From the NCBI GenBank assembly GCA_026389955.1, contig JAPLGY010000355.1, positions 1 through 6,577 on the forward strand: a DNA stretch of 6,577 bases, read 5' to 3'. The translations under genes were made by a program, and so were the position numbers. Positions 1-6,538 of the stretch are shown piece after piece (position 1 is the first letter of the stretch; each line of letters opens with the position of its first letter). The notes under the pieces were generated by a model. It was not told the origin of the DNA. It saw only the letters and a program-made list of their open reading frames with translations, and ran no database searches. Source of the stretch: Caldilinea sp. (lineage in GTDB: Bacteria; Chloroflexota; Anaerolineae; Caldilineales; Caldilineaceae).

Positions 1-61
1 GTCTGCTGTCGCACAGACAGGCAAACTGACCCTGGCAGCAACGCGGCGGGCGGTTCTATAG
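1..61 (+). CDS. Possible 3' end of a convergent gene, partial
   Basis: The second plus-strand frame is open from the window edge to a TAG stop at 59-61. It encodes 19 residues that end in ..KLTLAATRRAVL. The stop lies 34 bases before the bidirectional terminator at 96-148, which is where the end of a convergent gene would be expected. This is only a short open stretch and no family can be recognised. The first plus-strand frame is also open here and runs on through the terminator, so the choice of frame rests on stop position and terminator spacing. The region could equally be non-coding. Confidence 0.25.
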   Translation, partial: SAVAQTGKLTLAATRRAVL

Positions 62-80
62 GCGAGAACCGCTTGCTGCC
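34..80. repeat. Compound imperfect hairpin beside the terminator
   Basis: Two nested 8-bp inverted repeats share one axis. GGCAGCAA (34-41) pairs with TTGCTGCC (73-80), and GCGGTTCT (50-57) pairs with AGAACCGC (65-72), leaving a 7-base loop at 58-64. The right-hand halves are contiguous, whereas the left-hand halves are separated by an 8-base GC-rich bulge at 42-49. A perfect 12-base palindrome, GCTGCCGGCAGC, overlaps the right side at 75-86. No T-run follows, so this is not itself an intrinsic terminator. It could be a fold in the 3' end of a converging transcript, part of a structured RNA, or chance in GC-rich sequence. It overlaps the possible coding end at 1-61. Confidence 0.4.
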
Positions 81-95
81 GGCAGCCAGAGATCC

Positions 96-148
96 AACTT
101 CTCAAAAAAGTGGAGGAGCCGACGGCTCCTCCACTTTTTTGAGAAGTT
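96..148. terminator. Bidirectional intrinsic terminator, perfect 25-bp inverted repeat
   Basis: Bases 96-120 are the exact reverse complement of 124-148, with a 3-base loop (GAC, 121-123). The inner 12 bp are GC-rich (AGTGGAGGAGCC and its complement). They are flanked by six A on the left and six T on the right, so transcripts from either strand would form a strong stem followed by a U-run. It lies 31 bases beyond the stop of the YgfZ-like gene and is the natural end of the six-gene minus-strand unit. It probably also ends a convergent gene entering from the left. Confidence 0.9.
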
Positions 149-179
149 TCTTCGGCGGACAGGGAGCCCTGCACTTCGG

Positions 180-1133
180 TCAGACCAACGGCAGGGCTGC
201 CACAGTTGCTGTGGACCCTGCTACGCTCACCGCAGTTCCAGGGAGGTGATAGGGCCGCTTGAGGATGGCCAGCGCCACCGGGGCAGAGAGCTGTGGGCTG
301 AACGCAGCACTGGTGATCTGCCCAACCTCTCGCCCCTCTGCCCACACGGCCGCACCTGCCACCTGGCTTGTCTGAAGCTTCAGCCCAACCAGGCTGCGGG
401 TGATTTTGTCGTAGGTCATCTGACGGGCGAGAATCTCCTGGCCCGTGTAACAGCCTTTGTTTTCCGCACAGCTCCAAGCCAATCCCGCTTCTAGCGGGCT
501 GTACTCTCCTGTCAATTCAGCCCCTGGGGCAGGACGGCCCAGCTCAATCCGCCGCGCTGTATAGCTGGCTTCGTCGAGTTCGACAGCGTCCAGCTGGCAG
601 CGCAGCGACGCTGCATCGGCGGCGGGCACGATGAGTTCATAGCCAGGCAGATCATACTCGGTCTGGCACAGCACGATCCGCTCCCCGTCTTGCAGCCAGT
701 CGCCGTCGGTCTGCGGCAGACTGTGACAGCCCACACGGCTCAATGCCGCTGCAGCCTGCGGCCCGAGCACCCGCAGCCGGGTCACGGGCTGCTCAGGCCG
801 GCTGACCCGTACTTTGTCCATAAAAAAGATCTGCCCGCGCAGGTGGCGTTCCAGGGCCGCCCCCTGCCCCGCTGTCGGCAGCAGCCACAGCAGGTCGCTG
901 CCAGCCAACACAGTGAAGACCTGCACAATTTTGGCGGTCGGGCTGGTCAGAACAGTCACGCAGCTGCTGCCCGCACGCAGCCGCTTGATATTGTTGGTGG
1001 TCATTCGCTGCAAAAAATCGCTGCGTTCGACGTCGGTCAGGACAAGAAGCTCTGCGGCAGAGGGCGCCCACACAGCGGCCCCCTGCCGCAAAGCCGTGTA
1101 GGCGGACGGCCACTCTGGGTGAAGCTGCATCAT
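180..1133 (-). CDS. ygfZ: YgfZ/GcvT-like folate-binding protein (Fe-S cluster maintenance)
   Basis: This 317-residue protein belongs to the YgfZ/COG0354 family (IBA57/CAF17-like), relatives of the glycine-cleavage T protein that use tetrahydrofolate to help assemble or repair certain 4Fe-4S enzymes in the cytoplasm. The key evidence is the family signature KGCYTGQE at residues 226-233, with the conserved cysteine at 228. Upstream lies the typical [21 protein letters not shown] stretch (194-218), and an N-terminal [18 protein letters not shown] segment (32-49) matches the start of the T-protein fold. Length is normal for the family. The start ATG overlaps the stop of the upstream lipoprotein gene as ATGA, and a strong GGAGG lies 6 bases before it; a second ATG follows directly. 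It is the last gene before the terminator. The family role is known from E. coli; its client enzymes here cannot be read from the sequence. Confidence 0.92.
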   Translation of the reverse strand: MMQLHPEWPSAYTALRQGAAVWAPSAAELLVLTDVERSDFLQRMTTNNIKRLRAGSSCVTVLTSPTAKIVQVFTVLAGSDLLWLLPTAGQGAALERHLRGQIFFMDKVRVSRPEQPVTRLRVLGPQAAAALSRVGCHSLPQTDGDWLQDGERIVLCQTEYDLPGYELIVPAADAASLRCQLDAVELDEASYTARRIELGRPAPGAELTGEYSPLEAGLAWSCAENKGCYTGQEILARQMTYDKITRSLVGLKLQTSQVAGAAVWAEGREVGQITSAAFSPQLSAPVALAILKRPYHLPGTAVSVAGSTATVAALPLV

Positions 1134-2470
1134 GGATTTCCTCCAGTTTGGCGGGCAAATTCGACAATTGCGTAGAACATCTCCCGGCCCGCGTCGGTCA
1201 GATTTTCTCCGATGCCCAGGTAATGGCTGGCATCTTCGTAGTAATGGGTTGTGACCGCAATGCCCGCTGCCTGCACGGCCTGTGTCAGTTCATAAGCCTG
1301 TTCGATGCGCAAAATTTCATCAGCAGCGGTATGGATCACCAATGTCGGCGGCAATTCCTCGGCCACATAGACTGGCGAGTACATCAGGAAGGCCAGCGGA
1401 TAGAGGTTGGGCGGGCCCAATGCTGGAACCAGCCAGGTATATGGAGGCGGAATCGTGATCCGTGCTGTGTAAAAGTCGTGCGCTGCCGAGAATGCATTGG
1501 CCAATCCCCCAACCGTCACCCAGCCCGTCAATTCGCCGCCGGCAGAACGCAGCAGACGGGCCAGGATGGCGCTGCTGAAGCTGCCCCCCAGCGCCAATAC
1601 CCGGCTGGCGTCGACTGCTGGAAATGCCCCCTGCTGTGCCGCCGCCAGCACCACGCGTGCATCCTGCGCGTGGGCTTCGGCGTCCACCCCACGCGCGGCG
1701 ACCGGTGAGATCGCCAACACAGCAAAGTGCTCGGCTGCAAAGCCCACACTCACCGTCTCCCAGTTGTCGACCGGCGAAGGGTAGACCATCAGCAGCAGTG
1801 GCAGACGCTGCTCGACAGCCTGTCCGCGCGGCAGATAGAGGCGCACCGTATCGACCGTCGCCCCTGCATAGTCGAAGGCATAAGACCGAACGTCGGCAGC
1901 AGCCCTGGCTGGAAAGTCGGCAGCGGCTGTATAAAAACCCGTCTGGCGCAGTTGTACGGCTGCTGCCAGATCCGCCGGCAGCGGAGCCGGCTGGTAGGGG
2001 GCAAGCACCAAAGGGGGAACTACCGCTGTCTCTTGCGAATGGACTACAATCAGTTTGGGCAGCCCCAGCAGGCCAGACAAGGCCGACTCGGCATACCCAG
2101 GCGCCACTGCCGCCGGGACATACTCGCCCGGCGGCACCCCTGCAAGCTGGTAGCTCCCGTCAGGCCCGGTCTGTGTCGCATGGGGCACCCCGTCGGGCTG
2201 AGCCACCAGCACCGTCGCCCCTGCGATCGGCTGCCCGCCGGAGGTATAGACAGCGCCGGCCAAGGCCCCAGGAGCAGCGTCGCTGACCGGCGGCGGCTGG
2301 GTTCCCAGCCAATGGGACAGCCAGTAACCCGCCACATTGGCCTGCGGCTGGCAGCCCGCAAGCCCCCCAATCAGCACTCCCCATACGACGACCCAGCCAA
2401 CACCCGTCAGCCGGAAAGCCCTGTGCCAGGCCATCCATCTCCCTTCAGCGATCTCTGCTGGTTCGCTCAC
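1130..2470 (-). CDS. Lipoprotein: regulatory-like beta domain fused to alpha/beta hydrolase
   Basis: Predicted exported, lipid-anchored hydrolase. Numbering from the GTG start (446 residues), a basic segment and hydrophobic run lead to a lipobox LAGC at 37-40, so Cys40 would be lipidated. Residues 69-157 look like a carboxypeptidase-regulatory-like/CNA-B-type beta sandwich ([16 protein letters not shown], then [16 protein letters not shown]). Residues 195-440 form an alpha/beta hydrolase resembling dienelactone-hydrolase or acyl-peptidase types. The nucleophile elbow is GGSFS with Ser297, and the likely triad partners are Asp384 (TAADEIL) and His416 (DASHYLG). Substrate is unknown; an esterase or peptidase are both possible. 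The GTG overlaps the alpha-galactosidase stop as GTGA but has no clear ribosome binding site. The ATG at 2434 (residue 13) has AAGGGAG 4 bases upstream and gives a cleaner signal peptide, so the true protein is probably 434 residues. Confidence 0.8.
   Translation of the reverse strand: MSEPAEIAEGRWMAWHRAFRLTGVGWVVVWGVLIGGLAGCQPQANVAGYWLSHWLGTQPPPVSDAAPGALAGAVYTSGGQPIAGATVLVAQPDGVPHATQTGPDGSYQLAGVPPGEYVPAAVAPGYAESALSGLLGLPKLIVVHSQETAVVPPLVLAPYQPAPLPADLAAAVQLRQTGFYTAAADFPARAAADVRSYAFDYAGATVDTVRLYLPRGQAVEQRLPLLLMVYPSPVDNWETVSVGFAAEHFAVLAISPVAARGVDAEAHAQDARVVLAAAQQGAFPAVDASRVLALGGSFSSAILARLLRSAGGELTGWVTVGGLANAFSAAHDFYTARITIPPPYTWLVPALGPPNLYPLAFLMYSPVYVAEELPPTLVIHTAADEILRIEQAYELTQAVQAAGIAVTTHYYEDASHYLGIGENLTDAGREMFYAIVEFARQTGGNP
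1140..1144 (-). promoter_or_regulatory. Strong ribosome binding site of the ygfZ-like gene
   Basis: On the minus strand GGAGG sits 6 bases before the ATG at 1133. It lies inside the last codons of the lipoprotein gene and supports this start over the second ATG that follows it. Together with the ATGA overlap it allows both coupled re-initiation and independent initiation. Confidence 0.8.
2439..2445 (-). promoter_or_regulatory. Ribosome binding site favouring the internal ATG of the lipoprotein
   Basis: Minus-strand AAGGGAG lies 4 bases before the ATG at 2434-2432. No comparable purine run precedes the GTG at 2470. With the ATG, the protein begins [11 protein letters not shown] and runs straight into the hydrophobic core and lipobox, the usual lipoprotein layout. 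The spacing is slightly short, so the GTG start coupled to the upstream stop remains possible. Confidence 0.6.
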
Positions 2471-3852
2471 CGATAGGTCGGCAGCCAGCTGCCGTGTGCC
2501 TCGATCAGGTCATCAACCAGGTGCCAGATCTGGTCCAGGCTCAGCTCAGCTGCAGTGTGCGGGTCCAGCATGGCAGCATAGTAGATGTACTCACGCTTGC
2601 CGGTCAGCGCTGCCTCGACCACCATCTCTTGTACATTGACGTTGGTGCGCATCAAGGCAGCCAGATGTGGCGGCAGCGCTCCGATCTGGGTCGGCTGCAG
2701 ACCATTTTTGTCCACCAGCACCGGCACCTCCACGCAGCAACCTTGGGGCAGGTTGTCGATCAGCCCCTTGTTGGGCACGTTGCCGTAGATCACACGCGGC
2801 TGTCCGGTCACAAGGCTGTGCACAATCAACGAACCATACTCGTGGCTGCGTTCGATCTGGTTGATATTCTCAAAGTCGTGAACGACCATCGGCATCTGTT
2901 CCGAGGGTACGCCCGCCTTGGCCATCGCCGCCGCAAACGCCTGGCTCAGGTCGATCTCCGGGCTCTCTAGTTTGCGCCGCATAAATTCCCAGCCGGTGAT
3001 CTGTACCTCACAGCGTCGGAGATATTCGTCGAGCGGGATCTGGAACTCCTCCAGCAGTTCCGGCCGGTCCCGCTTGATAAACCACGGCACATATTCGCTG
3101 AAATGTTCGCTCGACTCAGTGACAAAATAGCCGACGCGGTTGAACAGCTCGTAGCGCACCCGGTTCCAGTCAGGCACACGCCCCTCGTCGAAAACACGTC
3201 GAATCTGGGGGTAGAGGTTCTCGCCGTTGCGCTCGAACTTGAGGTAAAAAGCCATGTGGTTGATGCCGGCGCAAAGATAGTTGATCTCGTCGAACGGCAC
3301 ACCAATATCCGCGGCCAGTTGCTCCGCCGTCCCCTGTACGCTGTGGCAGAGCCCGACAGTCTGGATGCTGCTGGCCCGGCCGATCGCCCAGCAGTTCATC
3401 GCCATGGGGTTGACGTACTGCAGAAAGGTGACATCCGGGCAGAGCGTTTCCATGTCGCGCGTGATGTCGAGAAAAACCGGAATCGTGCGCAGCCCGCGCA
3501 GGATTCCACCGATCCCCAGGGTGTCGGCGATCGTCTGGCGCAGACCATATTTTTTGGGGATCTCGAAATCGACGACGGTAGCCGGTTTGTAGCCGCCGAC
3601 CTGAAACATGCTGATCGCAAAATTTGCACCAGTCAGCGACTGGCGGCGGTCCAGGGTCGCCTCAATGTGGGGGGTGATGCCAAAAAAATCGGCGATCTTG
3701 TGCGCGACAATCTCAGAGGTGCGCAGCCGATTCGGGTCAATATCGAAAAGGCTGATCGTGGCATCTTGCAACTCAGGATAGCTCAGGATGTCGCCGATCA
3801 GGTTTTTGGCAAAGACAGTGCTGCCCGCACCGAGAAAACTGATTTTCGTCAT
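2467..3852 (-). CDS. melA: GH4 family alpha-galactosidase (MelA type)
   Basis: This 461-residue enzyme belongs to glycoside hydrolase family 4, which cleaves alpha-glycosides by an NAD+ and Mn2+ dependent oxidation-elimination mechanism in the cytoplasm. The N-terminus [14 protein letters not shown] is the GxGS Rossmann dinucleotide-binding loop (residues 8-11), with an acidic residue at 37 (LFDIDP) after the second strand. NPMAMNCW (148-155) is family-typical. The metal ligands are expected to be Cys169 in LCHSVQGT and His199 in [12 protein letters not shown] in this position is the form found in MelA-type alpha-galactosidases, unlike the glucosidase or phospho-glycosidase branches of GH4. 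Length matches the family (E. coli MelA is about 450). The preceding gene ends 30 bases upstream; only a weak purine stretch precedes the ATG. Substrates such as melibiose or raffinose are inferred from the family. No sugar transporter lies in the window. Confidence 0.93.
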   Translation of the reverse strand: MTKISFLGAGSTVFAKNLIGDILSYPELQDATISLFDIDPNRLRTSEIVAHKIADFFGITPHIEATLDRRQSLTGANFAISMFQVGGYKPATVVDFEIPKKYGLRQTIADTLGIGGILRGLRTIPVFLDITRDMETLCPDVTFLQYVNPMAMNCWAIGRASSIQTVGLCHSVQGTAEQLAADIGVPFDEINYLCAGINHMAFYLKFERNGENLYPQIRRVFDEGRVPDWNRVRYELFNRVGYFVTESSEHFSEYVPWFIKRDRPELLEEFQIPLDEYLRRCEVQITGWEFMRRKLESPEIDLSQAFAAAMAKAGVPSEQMPMVVHDFENINQIERSHEYGSLIVHSLVTGQPRVIYGNVPNKGLIDNLPQGCCVEVPVLVDKNGLQPTQIGALPPHLAALMRTNVNVQEMVVEAALTGKREYIYYAAMLDPHTAAELSLDQIWHLVDDLIEAHGSWLPTYR

Positions 3853-3882
3853 GGTCCAGCTCTTTCTTGGTAGTCGTCGGAA

Positions 3883-4968
3883 TCAGCTGCGCGAGACAGC
3901 CATCTCACGCAGACGATCTGGGTCGACCCGGATCGCCAGCGCATCCTGGATAGAAACCCAGCCGTCGACGATCGTCAACGATCGATCGGTGATCTCCTCG
4001 CGCAGTTTAAGAAAAAATGACAGTTCAGAAGGATATTCGACTTCCGCGCGGCCCGCAAAGAGTGCGGCACGCGCGGTGCCAAGGGTGCTGCCCGCCTGGG
4101 ACCCCACCATGATCCCTTTGCCGGCCTGGCTGGCCTGGCTGGCCATAGCCAGCGACTCTGTGTAGCCGGTGCGCGGGGTCTTGATGTTAAGAATATCGAA
4201 TGTCTCCAGTTCGAGCTCACGCTGCAAATCGCGTTGGCTGAAAGCACTGTCGTCGGCAATGACCGGCAACAGCCCCTGGGCGCGCAGCGCCGCACGCGCC
4301 CGCACCTGCTCGACCGGCAGCGGTTCCTCGCAGTAGAGCACCCCCATCTCGCGCAGCGCAGCCAGCCGGCTGGCTGCTGTGGCGGGTGCCATCGTCTCGT
4401 TGGCGTCGGCGTAGAGCATCACCTGAGGACCCAAGCTCTCCTGCAGATCACGGATCCGTGCCACATCCTCTGCCCAATCGCGGCCTACTTTGACTTTCAA
4501 GACCCGCACCCCCTGTGCTACCACGCGCTCGGCCTCCGCCAGCACTTCGTCGCGCTCGCCGATTCCAAGGATGTAGCTGACCCGCACCGCATCCCAGCTG
4601 GCCCCCAGCCGCTCGGCCAGCGTCTGGCCCTCTGACTGGGCCAGCGCGTCGTGCACAGCCATGTCGATCGCCCCTTTGGCCGTCTGGTTGTTGCGCACCG
4701 CCCCCATGCACGCCCAGGCGTTCTGCGCCGGCTGGCCTACCAGCCGTGGCACCAATTCTTCGCGCACAATGGCACCAATCGTGGTGGCAGTTTCGCCGTA
4801 AATCGTCGGACGCGGGGGAGCTTCTGCTACCCCTTCGCTGCCGTCATCCAGCCGCACCTTCACCAGGACATGGCGCGCCTCCGCCATGCTGCTCTGGCTG
4901 CCCCAGCGCAATTCACCGTACATCGGCAGGCGAAATTCGAAGGTTTCGATTGCAGCGATCCGGGCCAT
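3883..4968 (-). CDS. Enolase-superfamily enzyme, muconate-lactonizing subgroup, substrate unknown
   Basis: A 361-residue enzyme with an N-terminal capping domain (about 1-125) and a TIM-like barrel (about 126-345). All catalytic positions of the muconate-lactonizing-enzyme subgroup are present: KVK at 158-160; metal ligands Asp188 (YADAN), Glu214 (CEEP) and Asp239 (ADDS); and Lys263 (NIKT). These enzymes abstract the proton alpha to a carboxylate and act as cycloisomerases, epimerases, racemases or dehydratases. The lysine pair fits this subgroup and argues against mandelate-racemase-type sugar acid dehydratases such as galactonate dehydratase, which use a His-Asp dyad. A DxD motif near the C-terminus, typical of dipeptide epimerases, is not evident; the corresponding stretch has VGSQAGSTLGTA (288-299). 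It starts 4 bases after the P-loop gene stop, so translation is probably coupled. The reaction cannot be assigned from sequence alone. Confidence 0.88.
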   Translation of the reverse strand: MARIAAIETFEFRLPMYGELRWGSQSSMAEARHVLVKVRLDDGSEGVAEAPPRPTIYGETATTIGAIVREELVPRLVGQPAQNAWACMGAVRNNQTAKGAIDMAVHDALAQSEGQTLAERLGASWDAVRVSYILGIGERDEVLAEAERVVAQGVRVLKVKVGRDWAEDVARIRDLQESLGPQVMLYADANETMAPATAASRLAALREMGVLYCEEPLPVEQVRARAALRAQGLLPVIADDSAFSQRDLQRELELETFDILNIKTPRTGYTESLAMASQASQAGKGIMVGSQAGSTLGTARAALFAGRAEVEYPSELSFFLKLREEITDRSLTIVDGWVSIQDALAIRVDPDRLREMAVSRS

Positions 4969-4972
4969 ATGC

Positions 4973-5845
4973 CTACGCTTCTTTTTGTGCAGAGTGTATC
5001 GTTCCAGGCACCTCTGCCTGGACAGTACATCTTCTTTGTAAAAAATTCATAATCTGGGCTGCCACAGCGTCAGGGGCTGCCTGGACGGTGTCGACCACCA
5101 AAGACCGCGAGGGAGCCCGAGCAGCCAGGCTGGCTCGTGTGGCCTGTGGGTCGTAATTGCGTCGCTCCTCACCCACGATCGCCAGCGCCCGGCGCAGCTC
5201 CGCTGCCGTCACCTCCCCACGCTCGACCAGAGCGGCCAGGGAGGCACCTTCTGCTGCACTGAACAGCAGCCCAACCTCCGGATCCACCCAATCCGCCCAC
5301 TGCTGGCTGCCGACGGCCGACGCAGAGCTGTTGGCTGTCAGCTGGTCAAACGGATCCTGACGCCCCATCAGCCGCACCACCCGCACGACGTCGGGGGCAT
5401 CCAACAGGACAAAACATGCCTGCGGCAGCCGCAGGGCCGCCCAGCTGACTTCATTCTCCCCGCGCAGCCCGTCGAACAGCCACAAACCGGGCACGGCCTC
5501 CACCCACAGCTGGCTCAACGCCTCGCCCATCCCCCCAGGGTGGTGCTGGCGGTACGCGCGCGTGTAGGCAAAGCGCCGCCCACGATCCGAGACGGGCTCG
5601 ACCGACTCACCAGCCAGTTGCTGCATCGCAGGGATCATCAGGCGGTCGGTCAGCTCCCGGCGGTCGGGCAAAAGCCCATAGTGAAGCCCTGCCCGCCGCA
5701 GCGCGTCGAGGGTCGTACTTTTCCCGACGCCTGTCACGCCCACCAAAATCAGCAGCGGACAGGTTGCGATCGGCTGCCAGGCGGGTGTGGGGGCCACGCC
5801 GTACCCTACACCCGCCTGCAGCTGGACAAACTCCACTCCCTCCAT
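4973..5845 (-). CDS. P-loop NTPase or kinase-like protein of unknown function
   Basis: A 290-residue protein, not recognised as a named family. It has a clear Walker A loop GVTGVGKST at residues 36-44 after a hydrophobic strand (LLILV). A likely Walker B aspartate is Asp125 in LWLFDGLRGENE. An arginine-rich stretch RVVRLMGRQDPFDQL (155-169) resembles the lid of small-molecule kinases or the RLxxR element of related NTPases. The loop and following helix (TTLDALRRAG) also faintly recall RapZ-type proteins, but the RapZ C-terminal domain motifs are absent. The middle region RGRRFAYTRAYRQHHPGG (88-105) is basic and could bind phosphate. No signal peptide or membrane segment is visible. The ATG has AGAGG 5 bases upstream and lies 11 bases after the cyclophilin stop. 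Its place between a folding enzyme and metabolic genes does not reveal a role. Confidence 0.82.
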   Translation of the reverse strand: MEGVEFVQLQAGVGYGVAPTPAWQPIATCPLLILVGVTGVGKSTTLDALRRAGLHYGLLPDRRELTDRLMIPAMQQLAGESVEPVSDRGRRFAYTRAYRQHHPGGMGEALSQLWVEAVPGLWLFDGLRGENEVSWAALRLPQACFVLLDAPDVVRVVRLMGRQDPFDQLTANSSASAVGSQQWADWVDPEVGLLFSAAEGASLAALVERGEVTAAELRRALAIVGEERRNYDPQATRASLAARAPSRSLVVDTVQAAPDAVAAQIMNFLQRRCTVQAEVPGTIHSAQKEA

Positions 5846-5850
5846 AGCAG

Positions 5851-5855
5851 CCTCT
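5851..5855 (-). promoter_or_regulatory. Ribosome binding site of the P-loop gene
   Basis: Minus-strand AGAGG sits 5 bases before the ATG at 5845, in the 11-base gap after the cyclophilin stop codon. It supports the chosen start and an operon arrangement. Confidence 0.6.
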
Positions 5856-5856
5856 G

Positions 5857-6366
5857 TCAGTCTTCCCCGTCGGTGGCTGGGTCTACCGCCCTGACCACGG
5901 CTTTGATCATCTTGTCCCCCTGGCGGATGGCGTTGACAGCGTCCATTCCGCTGACCACCCTGCCAAAAACCGTGTGACGGCCATCCAGATGAGGCTGCGG
6001 CGAATGGGTGATAAAGAATTGACTGCCGTTGGTATTGGGGCCAGCATTGGCCATCGAGAGATACCCAGTGCCATGTTTGAGAGGGTTTCCCTTCACTTCA
6101 TCTTCAAAACGATAGCCCGGGCCTCCACGTCCGCTGCCGGTCGGGTCCCCACCCTGGATGACGAAGTCATCGATCACCCGGTGGAAGACGACACCGTCGT
6201 AGAAGCCCTCGTTGACCAGGAAGACAAAGTTGTTGACCGTCTTGGGCGCGTGCTCCGGGTACAGTTCCAGCACGATCGGGCCCCGGATCGTCTCAATCGT
6301 GACCTTATAAATTTTTTTGGGGTCGATCGTCACTGCTGGCGGAGTATTCCATTGTTTGGCACTCAT
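5857..6366 (-). CDS. Cyclophilin-type peptidyl-prolyl cis-trans isomerase
   Basis: A 169-residue single-domain cyclophilin that speeds cis-trans isomerisation of X-Pro bonds during protein folding. The core signatures are intact: [19 protein letters not shown] (61-79) with catalytic Arg63, Phe68 and Gln71; [17 protein letters not shown] (104-120) with Met105, Gln116 and Phe118; and [10 protein letters not shown] (126-135) with the active-site His131. The position of the cyclosporin-contacting tryptophan of human CypA is His126 here. No signal peptide or lipobox is present, so it should act in the cytoplasm. The reading frame stays open upstream to 6561, but that 65-residue extension is basic, lacks family similarity and crosses the promoter. 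The ATG at 6366, with AAGGA 9 bases upstream, gives a normal cyclophilin start. First gene of the minus-strand unit. Confidence 0.95.
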   Translation of the reverse strand: MSAKQWNTPPAVTIDPKKIYKVTIETIRGPIVLELYPEHAPKTVNNFVFLVNEGFYDGVVFHRVIDDFVIQGGDPTGSGRGGPGYRFEDEVKGNPLKHGTGYLSMANAGPNTNGSQFFITHSPQPHLDGRHTVFGRVVSGMDAVNAIRQGDKMIKAVVRAVDPATDGED

Positions 6367-6375
6367 TGCATCGTT

Positions 6376-6380
6376 TCCTT
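6376..6380 (-). promoter_or_regulatory. Ribosome binding site that fixes the cyclophilin start
   Basis: Minus-strand AAGGA, within AAAAGGAAA, lies 9 bases before the ATG at 6366. This supports the 169-residue protein over the longer open frame that begins at 6561. Confidence 0.75.
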
Positions 6381-6409
6381 TTACAAAAATGGTTCGTATC
6401 CTGCTGCGT

Positions 6410-6438
6410 AGTGTAGCAGAGCCGGACAGGTTGAACAA
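6410..6438 (-). promoter_or_regulatory. Candidate sigma-70-type promoter of the six-gene unit
   Basis: On the minus strand TTGTTC (6438-6433) is followed by a 17-base spacer and TACACT (6415-6410). The TG one base upstream of the -10 box makes an extended -10 element (TGCTACACT), which can offset the poor -35 match. Predicted transcription would start near 6403 and leave a leader of about 37 bases before the cyclophilin ATG. The spacing is ideal, but the hexamers are only partial matches. Confidence 0.55.
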
Positions 6439-6440
6439 TT

Positions 6441-6473
6441 CAGAGAGCAGACAAGCTTTGCGCTGGCTCTCTG
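6441..6473. repeat. 8-bp inverted repeat between divergent promoter candidates
   Basis: CAGAGAGC (6441-6448) and GCTCTCTG (6466-6473) are exact reverse complements separated by 17 bases that contain a HindIII palindrome. The left arm begins 3 bases upstream of the -35 box of the minus-strand promoter. The repeat could be an operator for a dimeric regulator. A short T-run follows the right arm on the plus strand, so a weak hairpin terminator is an alternative. Chance occurrence cannot be excluded. Confidence 0.4.
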
Positions 6474-6500
6474 TTTTAGCGGTGCGGGCCAAATCCCCGC

Positions 6501-6506
6501 TACAAT
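6501..6506 (+). promoter_or_regulatory. Possible -10 box of a divergent rightward gene
   Basis: TACAAT on the plus strand is a 5-of-6 match to the -10 consensus, and a purine-rich GGAGGG follows. No good -35 hexamer is found at 16-18 bases; the nearest TT-containing hexamer, TTAGCG at 6476-6481, gives a 19-base spacer. It is proposed because a ribosome-binding-like sequence lies downstream at 6564. Confidence 0.25.
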
Positions 6507-6538
6507 GGAGGGACTTGCGCGTTCGTCTGGCCCGGCCC

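Noticed and set aside
1..95. Fragment of RNase P RNA or tmRNA
   Set aside because: Short strings such as GGCAAACTGACCC and GGTTCTATAGG recall RNase P RNA, but the conserved 3' ACAGAA-type P4 strand and a tmRNA or tRNA acceptor end are missing before the terminator.
1727..2476. 249-codon plus-strand open frame opposite the lipoprotein gene
   Set aside because: The translation is rich in Arg, Gln and Pro as expected for the reverse strand of a GC-rich gene; the opposite strand has a lipobox and a catalytic serine motif.
3103..3873. 256-codon plus-strand open frame opposite the alpha-galactosidase
   Set aside because: It is an antisense shadow of a clearly recognised GH4 gene in GC-rich DNA, and its translation shows no domain or motif.
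4115..4150. Short tandem repeat of a TGGCCTGGC-like unit
   Set aside because: It is three imperfect copies within the enolase-superfamily gene that encode a small Ala/Ser/Gln/Gly stretch (about residues 275-285); it keeps frame and fits the family, so it is ordinary coding sequence.
3883..4968. Galactonate dehydratase linked to alpha-galactosidase
   Set aside because: The neighbour suggests galactose use, but the KxK and Lys263 active site belongs to the muconate-lactonizing subgroup rather than the mandelate-racemase-type dehydratases.
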